A stretch of 64,000 nucleotides of DNA from Chryseobacterium gleum (lineage in GTDB: Bacteria; Bacteroidota; Bacteroidia; Flavobacteriales_D; Crocinitomicaceae), in NCBI GenBank assembly GCA_945897805.1, contig CAMDFX010000011.1:48088-112087 (forward strand). Direction: 5' to 3'. Made by a program: the position numbers and the translations under genes. Under the pieces are notes generated by a model. It did not search any database and had not been told where the DNA came from. It worked only from the letters and a program-made list of their open reading frames with translations. Position 1 is the first letter of the stretch, and the number at the start of each line of letters is the position of its first letter. This document shows positions 7,831 to 16,083 of the stretch, one piece after another.

Positions 7831-9171
7831 TTACCTCTTCTTTTTAGGTTTTTGTCCGCGCGTTTTGGGTTTACCATATTTGGCATGCATTTTTTCTTTC
7901 AAGCGAATTTTGTTGTTCACTTTTTTGTTTTTGTCCTTTTTCTCGTGAAACGCAGCGCCAACATTTTCTCTTTTTGGATTTTTGATTTGCACATTTGGCA
8001 TCGTGATTTTAGGCATTTCATCATCCGTCAAGATTTCTGAAATTTCTAAATCAGCAGGCAAGGCTTCCATCGGAATTTTTTGCTGCATCAATTCCTCAAT
8101 ACTTTCTTGAAATTTCTCTTCAAATGGACTAATCAATGTAATTGAAATTCCTTTTTGGTCATATCTTCCTGTTCGTCCGATTCTGTGAATGTAATTTTCA
8201 GGAACATCTGGCGTATCAAAATTAATCACATGCGTTACTTCAGAAATGTCCAATCCACGAGAAATGATATCTGTAGCAATGAGAATTCGATAAGTTCCGT
8301 CTTGAAAAAGTTTGACCGTATTGAATCGATTATTTTGTGCTTTGTTTGAGTGAATTACGCCGACTTCTCCTGGAAATACCACCTCTAATTCCTCAAACAT
8401 TTTATCTGCTAATTTCTTGCTTCCTGTAAAAATCAACACTTTATTAAGACCTTCTTCGGTTCCTAAAATGTAGTTTAATAAATTGATTTTTGTGTTGAAA
8501 TTGGGAACGTGATACCCTTTTTGAATGATATTTTCAAGTGGTGTTCCTGTTGGTGCGGCTTCAATTTTTATCGGTGAAATGAAATATTCATCAATCAAAA
8601 TTTCAATTTCTTCTGTGATTGTTGCAGAAAAAAGTAAACTTTGTTTTTTTTGCGGCAAAATATCTAAAATAGTGGTCAATTGTTTTCTAAATCCTAGATT
8701 TAAAGTTTCATCTACTTCATCAATGACCAATCTTTTGATATGCTTTAAAGCTAAATCTCCTTTCAGCGCTAAATCCATCAATCGTCCGGGTGTTGCAACC
8801 AACACATCCAAACCTTCAGCAATCTGAATTGCTTGTGTTTTGATATTTGCACCTCCATAAACGCCAACCGTTGTCACATTCATGTAACGCGTCAGTTTTT
8901 CAACCTCTTCCACAATTTGTGCAACTAATTCTCTCGTTGGAACAATGATTAATATTTGAGGAAATCTTTCTTTTGAGAAATTCCATTGTCGCAAGCATGG
9001 CAGCAAATAAGCCAACGTTTTTCCAGTGCCGGTTTGCGCGATTCCTAGTACATCTTTTCCAGACATCATGATAGGGAAACCTTTGTGCTGGATTGTTGTA
9101 GGCTTTTCATATCCTAAGTCTTTCAGCGCGTTAAGTAAAGGTTTGGTGAGATTTAAATCCTCGAATGTCAT
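7831..9171 (-). CDS. DEAD-box ATP-dependent RNA helicase
   Basis: The 446-residue protein has the ordered superfamily-2 motifs: Q-motif region (KPTTIQ), motif I AQTGTGKT, motif Ia PTRELV, motif II DEVD, motif III SAT, and motif VI HRIGRTGR. Motif II reads DEVD instead of DEAD, a recurring variant that still keeps the metal-binding acidic residues. The C-terminal tail (about 385-446) is very Lys/Arg-rich, as in RhlE-like enzymes, and should bind RNA nonspecifically. It likely acts in ribosome assembly or RNA turnover, possibly at low temperature. A promoter-like TACCTTTG lies on the minus strand at 9195-9202. Confidence 0.93.
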   Translation of the reverse strand: MTFEDLNLTKPLLNALKDLGYEKPTTIQHKGFPIMMSGKDVLGIAQTGTGKTLAYLLPCLRQWNFSKERFPQILIIVPTRELVAQIVEEVEKLTRYMNVTTVGVYGGANIKTQAIQIAEGLDVLVATPGRLMDLALKGDLALKHIKRLVIDEVDETLNLGFRKQLTTILDILPQKKQSLLFSATITEEIEILIDEYFISPIKIEAAPTGTPLENIIQKGYHVPNFNTKINLLNYILGTEEGLNKVLIFTGSKKLADKMFEELEVVFPGEVGVIHSNKAQNNRFNTVKLFQDGTYRILIATDIISRGLDISEVTHVINFDTPDVPENYIHRIGRTGRYDQKGISITLISPFEEKFQESIEELMQQKIPMEALPADLEISEILTDDEMPKITMPNVQIKNPKRENVGAAFHEKKDKNKKVNNKIRLKEKMHAKYGKPKTRGQKPKKKR

Positions 9172-9194
9172 GATTTTTTTGCTTAAATTGAGTG

Positions 9195-9202
9195 CAAAGG
9201 TA
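9195..9202 (-). promoter_or_regulatory. -7 box TACCTTTG upstream of the DEAD-box gene
   Basis: A perfect TAnnTTTG on the minus strand lies 23 bases upstream of the ATG at 9171. No clear -33 element was seen. Confidence 0.5.
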
Positions 9203-9310
9203 AGCTTATTCTATGAAAGTTTAAATTTTCCTTTTTTGAAAGATATTAAGTTGCTAAATTTCGCTGCAAACCAAATTATTTATGCAACTTTGTTATACTA
9301 ATACAAGAAC

Positions 9311-10108
9311 ATGGAAATAATGTTAGTTTCTGCATATATTAGTGCAGTTATAATAGGAATCACTCTAGGCTTGATTGGTGGCGGTGGTTCAATATTGACA
9401 GTTCCAGTTTTTGTTTACCTTTTGAAATTAGATCCGCAGTTAGCGACTTCATATTCTTTGTTTGTAGTTGGAATCTCTTCTTTATTTGCTTCATTTCAGA
9501 ACGCCAAAAGAAAGTTGATCAATTATAAAATTGGGTTAATTTTTGCTGCTCCAGCTTTAACAGTTGTCTATTTGATTCGAAAAGTATTGTTGCCACTGGT
9601 TCCAGAAAAAATGTTTCAAATTGGTGATTATATGGTTTTGAAATCTGTGCTAACCATGTACTTTTTTGCTTTCGTGATGCTTCTCGCCAGTTATTCAATG
9701 ATCAAAGGGAGAAAAGAAGAAGTTGAAAAAAAAGACGAGAAATTCAATTATCCATTGCTTATTTTACAAGGATTGTTGGTTGGAATTGTTACTGGTTTAG
9801 TTGGAGCAGGAGGCGGATTTTTGATTATTCCAGCCTTGGTTTTTTTCGCTAAATTGCCAATGAAAGAAGCTGTTGCTACTTCCTTAATGGTTATTTCTAT
9901 TAATTCCTTGATAGGATTTACAGGCGATTTACAGCATTTAACAATCGATTGGAAATTCTTGCTGGCTTTCTCTAGTTTGTCTATTTTGGGCATCTTTATC
10001 GGAATATTCCTGAATTCCAAAATCAATGGTGTCAATCTTCGAAAAGGTTTCGGATGGTTTGTTTTGGCAATGGGGATTTTCATCATTCTGCAAGAAATTT
10101 TTAAATAA
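9311..10108 (+). CDS. TauE/SafE-family membrane permease
   Basis: The 265-residue protein has about eight hydrophobic segments in two homologous halves. Each half opens with a Gly-rich loop: GLIGGGGSILTVP near residue 20 and GLVGAGGGFLIIP near 170. This duplication is the hallmark of the TauE/SafE family, which exports sulfite, sulfoacetate or related small organic anions. The substrate cannot be inferred, since no sulfur-metabolism gene is adjacent. It is convergent with the trigger-factor gene and shares the hairpin at 10124-10156 with it. Confidence 0.88.
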   Translation: MEIMLVSAYISAVIIGITLGLIGGGGSILTVPVFVYLLKLDPQLATSYSLFVVGISSLFASFQNAKRKLINYKIGLIFAAPALTVVYLIRKVLLPLVPEKMFQIGDYMVLKSVLTMYFFAFVMLLASYSMIKGRKEEVEKKDEKFNYPLLILQGLLVGIVTGLVGAGGGFLIIPALVFFAKLPMKEAVATSLMVISINSLIGFTGDLQHLTIDWKFLLAFSSLSILGIFIGIFLNSKINGVNLRKGFGWFVLAMGIFIILQEIFK

Positions 10109-10123
10109 ATTAGATCAGGACAT

Positions 10124-10156
10124 AAAAAAAGCCAGTCACTATAACTGGCCTTTTTT
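10124..10156. terminator. Bidirectional terminator between TauE-like and trigger-factor genes
   Basis: GCCAGT (10131-10136), a 7-base loop and ACTGGC (10144-10149) are flanked by seven A on the left and six T on the right. It therefore works for both convergent genes. Confidence 0.85.
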
Positions 10157-10179
10157 GCAATTTATTTTACCTCAATTTT

Positions 10180-11532
10180 TTACTTTGAAGCAATTTCTAT
10201 GAATTCATCGTATGAAACATATTTATCAGTCAGTTTTACAGTGCTTTTAAAGTATTCAGTCAATCTTGATTCAGCCAGCATATCATAAACTCTTGCTGAT
10301 TCTTCTTTGTTTGTCAAAACTTGCACTGCAGATTGAGTCAATTCTTTGTCCTCTGGTGCAGGAATTCCATATTGAGCATATTGATTGACCAATAAATTTT
10401 TAGTAAATTCTAATGCTTCTGCTTGGTCAACTTTCAAGTTGTTTGCTTTGAAAATATGCCCTTGAATCAATTGCCATTTCATGCTTTTTTCGTAATTCTC
10501 AAATTGAGATTCGATTTCTTCCATGGTGATTGGCTTTTCATTTGACAATAAAATCCATCTTTTTAAAAATTCTGTTGGCAAATCTACTTTGGTGTTTGCA
10601 ATCAAACTGTCGTAAATTGAACGGGTCAATAAACGATCAGAGTCATTTGCAAACATGGCTTCTAAATCTTTCGAAATGCGTTCTTTCAGCTCTTTGTCTG
10701 ATGTAATTGTGCCTTCACCAAATAACTTATCAAACAATTCTTGGTTCAATTCAGCCAATTCCATTTGACGAATTTCATTGATTGTCATTTGAAATTTATC
10801 TGAAATGTTTTCTAATTCGACTTCAGTGATTCCAAGCATTGCAGCAGTGTCTTTTCCACCTCTTGAAACGTGGGTAGGATTTACAATTACCTTGTCTCCA
10901 ATTTTTGCATCTGTCAAGGCATTTTTAGCATCTTTATTTTCAACAAATTCCATTGAAATCGTTGAAGAATGCATAATTCCTCCTTCTTTGATAGAATCGT
11001 CAGCGTTTAATTCTACAAACTGAGCTAAAATCATGTCTTTGTCAGCTACTTTTTCAGAAGCAACCAACTTTCCGTATCGACGACGCAAATCGTCAATTTG
11101 TTTATTTATCAATTCATCATCGATTTTCACTTTCGTGTAATCAAATTTGTCTTTCGAACTTAAGGTAACTCTAACTTCTGGTGCCAAGCCAATTTCGTAC
11201 GTAAATTCAAAATCTCCAGGATTATTGAAATCACCTTTTACTTCAATGTTATCTTTTGGAATTGGATTCCCTAAAATTTCAATTTTATTGTCATTTACAT
11301 AGCCAAAAAGTGAATCGCTGACCATCTTATTTAATTCTTCAGCCAATAGTGCTTTGCCATATTGCTTTTGAATCATTCCCATTGGAACTTTTCCAGGACG
11401 AAATCCGGGAATTTTTGCTTGTTTTCTATGTTTTTCTAAAGCAGAATTGACTTTAGACTGGTAATCAGCAGGTGCTATTTGAACTTTCAACAAAGCACTC
11501 ATCGCGTTTACGTCTTCACGAATTACGTTCAT
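10180..11532 (-). CDS. tig: Trigger factor, ribosome-associated chaperone
   Basis: The 450-residue protein has the ribosome-binding N-terminal domain with the signature GFRPGKVPMG (about residues 43-52), which docks near the nascent-chain exit. A diverged peptidyl-prolyl isomerase-like middle and a long helical C-terminal chaperone domain follow. It cradles emerging chains before SecA or DnaK take over. Length and domain order are normal for Bacteroidota. The next upstream feature on this strand is tRNA-Leu, about 65 bases away, and no clear promoter box lies immediately before the ATG, so cotranscription with the tRNA is possible. Confidence 0.95.
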   Translation of the reverse strand: MNVIREDVNAMSALLKVQIAPADYQSKVNSALEKHRKQAKIPGFRPGKVPMGMIQKQYGKALLAEELNKMVSDSLFGYVNDNKIEILGNPIPKDNIEVKGDFNNPGDFEFTYEIGLAPEVRVTLSSKDKFDYTKVKIDDELINKQIDDLRRRYGKLVASEKVADKDMILAQFVELNADDSIKEGGIMHSSTISMEFVENKDAKNALTDAKIGDKVIVNPTHVSRGGKDTAAMLGITEVELENISDKFQMTINEIRQMELAELNQELFDKLFGEGTITSDKELKERISKDLEAMFANDSDRLLTRSIYDSLIANTKVDLPTEFLKRWILLSNEKPITMEEIESQFENYEKSMKWQLIQGHIFKANNLKVDQAEALEFTKNLLVNQYAQYGIPAPEDKELTQSAVQVLTNKEESARVYDMLAESRLTEYFKSTVKLTDKYVSYDEFIEIASK

Positions 11533-11596
11533 TTCAATTTGTTTTAATTACTGTAAACAAAAAATGGCATAAGTTGTCTTACACCATTTAATCAAG

Positions 11597-11678
11597 TACA
11601 GATGGAGAGACTCGAACTCTCACACCTCGCGGCACTAGATCCTAAGTCTAGCGTGTCTACCAATTCCACCACATCTGC
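11597..11678 (-). tRNA. tRNA-Leu (UAG anticodon)
   Basis: The reverse complement folds as a class II tRNA. Acceptor stem GCAGATG pairs with CATCTGT (one G-U), the D-loop contains GGTAGAC, and the anticodon stem CTAGA/TCTAG encloses CTTAGGA with anticodon TAG. An extended variable arm precedes the T arm GAGAG-TTCGAGT-CTCTC. CCA is not encoded. The long variable arm and the UAG anticodon agree on leucine. Confidence 0.93.
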
Positions 11679-11977
11679 AAGTTAAATTTAAGTTCTAAAA
11701 GTACGATAACTTTTTTTAAATTTATTTCAAAACCACCCTAAAATGGTGCGCAAAGATAATGAATATTTTATTGATACCAAGAATTTCAGGGTTTTTTTAG
11801 ATTCTCAAATTTTTTAGTTCAAAACTTTTTTAACAATTTAATACATATAGTGAAAATAGTTATTCATTAAATCAGATATTTAGCAAGGTAAATATTACTT
11901 TTTAGGGACAATCCAATTGATTTTCATTTTGTGGAAAAAAAACGATTTTTTAAACTGAAAGACATTTAAAATCGCTG

Positions 11978-11985
11978 TAACTTTG
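11978..11985 (+). promoter_or_regulatory. -7 box TAACTTTG upstream of the flavin-reductase gene
   Basis: A perfect TAnnTTTG lies 16 bases upstream of the ATG at 12002. The rest of the 320-base stretch between tRNA-Leu and this box is AT-rich and shows no gene or recognisable structure. Confidence 0.6.
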
Positions 11986-12001
11986 TATAAATTAAAATAA
12001 C

Positions 12002-12895
12002 ATGATTCATTTAGATCCAAAAGAATTGCCAATTCCTCGCTTGCACCAGCTTTTACTTGGTGCTATTGGTCCAAGGCCAATTGCTTTTGCTTCTACTGTT
12101 GATGCTGAAGGGAATCATAATCTTTCTCCGTTTAGCTTTTTCAACGTTTTCAGCGCGAATCCACCAATTTTGATTTTTTCGCCAGCTAGAAATGGGAGAA
12201 CAAATACAACCAAAGACACTTACAATAATGTAAAAGTTGTTCCTGAAGTTGTAATTAATGTAGTGAATTACGATATCGTTCAGCAAATGAGCTTGAGCAG
12301 TTCTCCATATGCACCCAACGAAGATGAATTTATTAAAGCAGGTTTTACTGCACTAGACTCAGATTTGATCAAACCCAAAAGAGTGGGGGAGTCGCCTGTT
12401 CAATTTGAATGTAAAGTGATAGAAGTGAAAGAATTGGGGACTGAAGGCGGTGCAGGAAATTTAGTGATTTGCGAGGTGGTAAAAATTCACATCGCTGAAG
12501 AGATCATGGATGAAAAAGGATTGATAGATCAGCATAAAATCAATCTGGTTGCCAGAATGGGAGGCAATTGGTACTGTCATGCAAATGAAGATTCCATGTT
12601 TGAAATTGCGAAACCTATTACAACAATCGGAATTGGGTTTGATAATTTACCGCATGATGTTAAATCATCAGCAGTACTTTCCGGAAATGATTTGGGATTG
12701 CTTGCAGGAGTGGAGGCCTTACCAGACGAAACAAAAGTAAATGAATTTAAATTGTTGGAGTTAAGTGAAATATTCTTATCTTTAGATGGCAAAGGGGAAG
12801 ATTTAGAACTTGCTCTTCACCAACATGCGAAGGCGTTATTGGCTGAAAATAAAATAGATGAAGCGTGGTTAACCTTGCTTTCATTCAATGATTAA
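12002..12895 (+). CDS. Flavin reductase-like (FMN-binding split-barrel) protein
   Basis: The 297-residue protein has an N-terminal FMN-binding split barrel with the family hallmark GPRPIAFASTVDAEGNHNLSPFSFFN (positions ~23-48), which cups the flavin phosphate. A ~90-residue C-terminal helical extension follows. Relatives reduce flavin with NAD(P)H or act as flavoproteins of unknown substrate. It is probably cytosolic. It is followed 43 bases later by the DUF3127 gene, perhaps in one transcript ending at the hairpin at 13355-13380. Confidence 0.82.
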   Translation: MIHLDPKELPIPRLHQLLLGAIGPRPIAFASTVDAEGNHNLSPFSFFNVFSANPPILIFSPARNGRTNTTKDTYNNVKVVPEVVINVVNYDIVQQMSLSSSPYAPNEDEFIKAGFTALDSDLIKPKRVGESPVQFECKVIEVKELGTEGGAGNLVICEVVKIHIAEEIMDEKGLIDQHKINLVARMGGNWYCHANEDSMFEIAKPITTIGIGFDNLPHDVKSSAVLSGNDLGLLAGVEALPDETKVNEFKLLELSEIFLSLDGKGEDLELALHQHAKALLAENKIDEAWLTLLSFND

Positions 12896-12938
12896 ATAGA
12901 ATAACAAACAACAAGTAATAACTTTAAAAATATAAATT

Positions 12939-13334
12939 ATGTTTAAACTGACAGGAACTTTAAAAGTGTTAAATCCAACCGTACAAGTATCTGAAAAATT
13001 CTCAAAGCGTGAATTTGTAATAACTGAATCTTCTAGTATGTACCCGCAAGATATTCAATTTCAACTAACACAAGATAAATGTTCTATGTTAGATGGATAT
13101 AATATCAACGATCAAATTGATGTTTCTTTCAATTTACGTGGTCGCGAATGGACAAGTCCTCAAGGTGAAGTAAAATATTTCAATTCATTAGATGCATGGA
13201 GAATTGACAGAGCAGGTGCAAATGCCGGTTCTGGAATGCCAGCTTCTGGTCCTTCGGCAATGAATTTAGCACCAGTTACTGCTGCCACAGCTGAAATGAC
13301 AATGGAAAAAGCGGACGACGATTTGCCTTTCTGA
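12939..13334 (+). CDS. DUF3127 family protein (OB-fold-like)
   Basis: The 131-residue cytosolic protein starts MFKLTGTLKVL. A conserved core (KFSKREFVI, then WRI near residue 90) defines the Bacteroidota family DUF3127. A flexible tail then ends in acidic DDDLPF. An acidic, hydrophobic-terminated C-terminus like this recalls the tip of single-stranded-DNA-binding proteins (DDDIPF in SSB), where it recruits partners. This suggests, but does not prove, a nucleic-acid role. The function of the family is not known to me. Confidence 0.8.
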   Translation: MFKLTGTLKVLNPTVQVSEKFSKREFVITESSSMYPQDIQFQLTQDKCSMLDGYNINDQIDVSFNLRGREWTSPQGEVKYFNSLDAWRIDRAGANAGSGMPASGPSAMNLAPVTAATAEMTMEKADDDLPF

Positions 13335-13354
13335 TTAGCAGATAAATTCTTTCA

Positions 13355-13380
13355 AAGCCACGTTTTTCGTGGCTTTTTTT
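13355..13380 (+). terminator. Rho-independent terminator after DUF3127
   Basis: Perfect stem AAGCCACG/CGTGGCTT with a TTTTT loop, followed by a run of seven T. It lies 20 bases after the stop codon. Confidence 0.9.
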
Positions 13381-13563
13381 GTTTTAAATAATTTAGGTTT
13401 TAAACCAAAACGGTCAACTCTATTTAGGAATCAAAAGTCTAATAAATATCCATCGAACTTTGGTTTTTTAATATTTTAAGAGCCAAGCTTCGTAAATGTA
13501 AGACTTGAATGTTCTTTGTAGCTTCTGAATGTTGCATAGAATATGATAACTTTAGGAAATCAG

Positions 13564-13711
13564 AAGTCTTAAAATCTTAATATCCTAAAATCTTAATATC
13601 TAATAAGTTTATTGTCTCAAGTCTAATATCTCAAGTCTAATATCTCAAGTCTAATGTCTAAAGTCTAAAGTCTAATGTCTAAAGTCTAATATCCTAGGTC
13701 TAAAGACTAAT
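13564..13711. repeat. Heptanucleotide tandem repeat (consensus RTCTMAW)
   Basis: From 13614 to 13711 the sequence is 14 consecutive 7-base units without an indel, such as GTCTAAT, ATCTCAA and GTCTAAA. A degenerate lead-in with units like ATCTTAA and TATCCTAAA covers 13564-13613. The array fills the gap between the DUF3127 terminator and the ABC transporter stop codon (13717), leaving only 5 bases. It contains no credible reading frame. The rest of 13381-13563 shows nothing recognisable. Confidence 0.9.
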
Positions 13712-13716
13712 AGCTC

Positions 13717-15537
13717 CTAAGACTTCATCTGCAAATCTACCAAATTGGCATAAATTCCACCAGGAATATTCAATAATTCGTCGTGTTTTCCTTCCTCTGC
13801 CACTTGACCGTTTTCTATCACATAGATTTTATCAGCATTGCGAATGGTGGATAAACGGTGAGCAATAACAAAAGATGTTCGCCCTTTCATCAATGTTTCA
13901 AGCGCTTCTTGTACCAATTTTTCTGATTCAGAATCTAGGGCCGAAGTCGCTTCATCCAAAATCAAAATGGTTGGATTTTTTAGCAATGCGCGTGCAATAG
14001 CGATTCTTTGTTTTTGTCCACCAGACAATTGAATTCCTCGGTCTCCAACTTGCGTGTTGAAACCTTCTGGAAATGAATTAATGAATTCCAAAGCATTTGC
14101 TTGTTGCGCCGCTTTTTTGACTTCTTCCTCTGAAGCCTCTGGCTTTCCGTAGGCTATATTGTCGTAAATCGTACCAGCAAACAATATTACTTCTTGAGGT
14201 ACCAAAGCCATTTTTGAGCGAAGGTGATCAATATCAATGTTTTTATTGTCGACTTCATCAAAGCAAAGTTGGCCTTCTGAAGTTTCAAAAAATCTTAAAA
14301 GCAAGGAAGCGATTGTCGATTTTCCAGCGCCTGACGTACCAACTAAAGCAATTGTTTCGTTTGGTTCTGCGGTCAAATTAATAGATTTCAAGACTTCTAC
14401 ATCAGGTCTTTGCGGATAATAAAACCTGACATTTTTAAATTCAACTTTCCCAGTAATTGTAGGTTTTTCTTTGCCGGTAAGCAGTTCTTTTTCTCCTGGA
14501 GTTCGAATGATACTAATTAGTCTTTCAGTTGAGCCAATTGATTTTTGAATGTTTGCATAAAGTTCTGGTAATGATCCGATAGATGCGCCCATCATAACTG
14601 TTAACATGATGAATGAGTAGAAATTTTGATGACTCAATGATGGATTTGGGCCTTGTGTCATCAATAAACCTTGCCAAATAATAAATACGATAGCGCCAAA
14701 TAAACAGAACACTATGAACGAAACAAAAAGTCCACGCCAAAGTCCACTTTTGACATTTAACTTTCTAATTTCATCAATACTTACCTTGTATTTGAAAAGT
14801 GCCAAGGCTTCATTTGTAAATGATTTTACATTTGAAATTCCAGTTAAATTTTCTTCGATAACTACATTTGAAGTGGCAGTTTCGTCTTGCGCTTTCACAG
14901 AAAGTTTTTTGATAAATCTCCCAAAGAAAACGGCGATTATTGCCATCACAGGCACAGTTGCAAGCATTATCAATGCTAGTTTCATCGAAATAATTCCAAG
15001 GAATATGATTCCTCCGACAACGATCACAATTTGCCTGAAAAACTCAGCGATTGTTGTTCTTAATGTTTCTTGTAATTGCGCAATATCGGATGAAATTCTA
15101 GAGGTTAATTCTCCAACTTTATTTTGGTTGAAGAAATCCATGGGCATATAAATCAATCTTGAAAAAGCGTCATAACGCACATCTCGAAGTGTATTTTCAG
15201 TGACATTTGTAAAAATAACTACCCTAAAATAAGAAGCCAAAGATTGAATTCCGAATAAAATGAACAATGCCATTGCAACGGTATTTATATTGCTTAAATC
15301 AATCAACATGATTGCATCGGACGTATTTGTTGGAGCATTTTGCCCAGCGCCTCCTAACAATTGTCCTAGTAATAATGGGAAAATTAATCCTGTTGTAGTC
15401 GAAATCACTAAAAAGAACCAACCTATTGAGAATGAAAGTCGATAAGGTTTTAGATATTTAAAAATACCTTTTGCCTTTTGAATATCCTCCTTTGTTAACT
15501 TGATTTTCTCTTTTTTTTCTTTCTTTGGTCGAAGCAT
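13717..15537 (-). CDS. MsbA-like ABC transporter (fused permease and ATPase)
   Basis: The 606-residue half-transporter has a short, very Lys/Glu-rich N-terminus. Six transmembrane helices follow (about 35-340), then one nucleotide-binding domain with Walker A GTSGAGKST, signature LSGGQKQR, Walker B ILILDEATSALDSE and the H-loop IAHRLST. It should work as a homodimer exporting lipids or drugs. MsbA-type lipid A-core flipping is plausible but unproven. The stop codon abuts the heptamer repeat array. A promoter-like TACTTTTG lies on the minus strand at 15561-15568. Confidence 0.93.
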   Translation of the reverse strand: MLRPKKEKKEKIKLTKEDIQKAKGIFKYLKPYRLSFSIGWFFLVISTTTGLIFPLLLGQLLGGAGQNAPTNTSDAIMLIDLSNINTVAMALFILFGIQSLASYFRVVIFTNVTENTLRDVRYDAFSRLIYMPMDFFNQNKVGELTSRISSDIAQLQETLRTTIAEFFRQIVIVVGGIIFLGIISMKLALIMLATVPVMAIIAVFFGRFIKKLSVKAQDETATSNVVIEENLTGISNVKSFTNEALALFKYKVSIDEIRKLNVKSGLWRGLFVSFIVFCLFGAIVFIIWQGLLMTQGPNPSLSHQNFYSFIMLTVMMGASIGSLPELYANIQKSIGSTERLISIIRTPGEKELLTGKEKPTITGKVEFKNVRFYYPQRPDVEVLKSINLTAEPNETIALVGTSGAGKSTIASLLLRFFETSEGQLCFDEVDNKNIDIDHLRSKMALVPQEVILFAGTIYDNIAYGKPEASEEEVKKAAQQANALEFINSFPEGFNTQVGDRGIQLSGGQKQRIAIARALLKNPTILILDEATSALDSESEKLVQEALETLMKGRTSFVIAHRLSTIRNADKIYVIENGQVAEEGKHDELLNIPGGIYANLVDLQMKS

Positions 15538-15560
15538 TTTCTATCTTTGTAATATGTACG

Positions 15561-15568
15561 CAAAAGTA
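15561..15568 (-). promoter_or_regulatory. -7 box TACTTTTG upstream of the ABC transporter
   Basis: A perfect TAnnTTTG on the minus strand, 23 bases before the ATG at 15537. Confidence 0.5.
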
Positions 15569-15618
15569 ACGTATGATTGGCAATATTGTGCGTTTTTTAA
15601 TCTTTTTAATAAATTAAC

Positions 15619-15648
15619 TTGTATAAAAAGAATTATTGTGTATCTTTG
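15619..15648 (+). promoter_or_regulatory. Promoter for rpmH
   Basis: TTG (15619-15621), a 19-base spacer and TATCTTTG (15641-15648) match both halves of the Bacteroidota promoter consensus. The leader would be about 40 bases. Confidence 0.7.
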
Positions 15649-15692
15649 CAATCCGAAATTTAGAGAAATAAAGATATAAATAAATATTTGTC

Positions 15693-15851
15693 ATGAAAAG
15701 AACGTTTCAACCGTCAGTTAGAAAAAGAAGAAATAAGCACGGATTCCGCAGTCGTATGGCGACTAAAAATGGTCGTAAGGTTTTAGCTGCACGTCGTGCT
15801 AAAGGTAGAAAGAAAATAAGTGTTTCTAGCGAATCTAGTCACAAACGTTAA
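15693..15851 (+). CDS. rpmH: 50S ribosomal protein L34
   Basis: The 52-residue protein begins [19 protein letters not shown] and is dominated by Arg/Lys, the unmistakable L34 sequence. It binds 23S rRNA in the large subunit. It is monocistronic here, with its own promoter (15619-15648) and its own terminator (15875-15902). The usual neighbours of rpmH in many bacteria (rnpA, dnaA) are absent, which is common in Bacteroidota. Confidence 0.97.
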   Translation: MKRTFQPSVRKRRNKHGFRSRMATKNGRKVLAARRAKGRKKISVSSESSHKR

Positions 15852-15874
15852 GATTCTGACATACAGATTTTGAA

Positions 15875-15902
15875 AGCCGTTTCTCTTGAAACGGCTTTTT
15901 TT
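15875..15902 (+). terminator. Terminator after rpmH
   Basis: Perfect 9-bp stem AGCCGTTTC/GAAACGGCT with a TCTT loop, followed by seven T. Confidence 0.92.
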
Positions 15903-16083
15903 ATTCGAATTATTTGAAATTTGTGTCCAGCTTTTTATCTGTTATTCATTGTAGCAAAAAAAGTTTATCCTTAGTTTTTTGGTTTTCAATATTCGATGTT
16001 ACAAGTAAGTGAATTTATTTTCTTAAATAAATCCTACTGAATTCTGCAAAGTGATTAAATTTACTCTCAAATTGGCAATAAAA

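Noticed and set aside
13614..13711. Regularly spaced repeats that could be mistaken for a CRISPR array
   Set aside because: The period is 7 bases with no spacers and there is no cas gene in the window.
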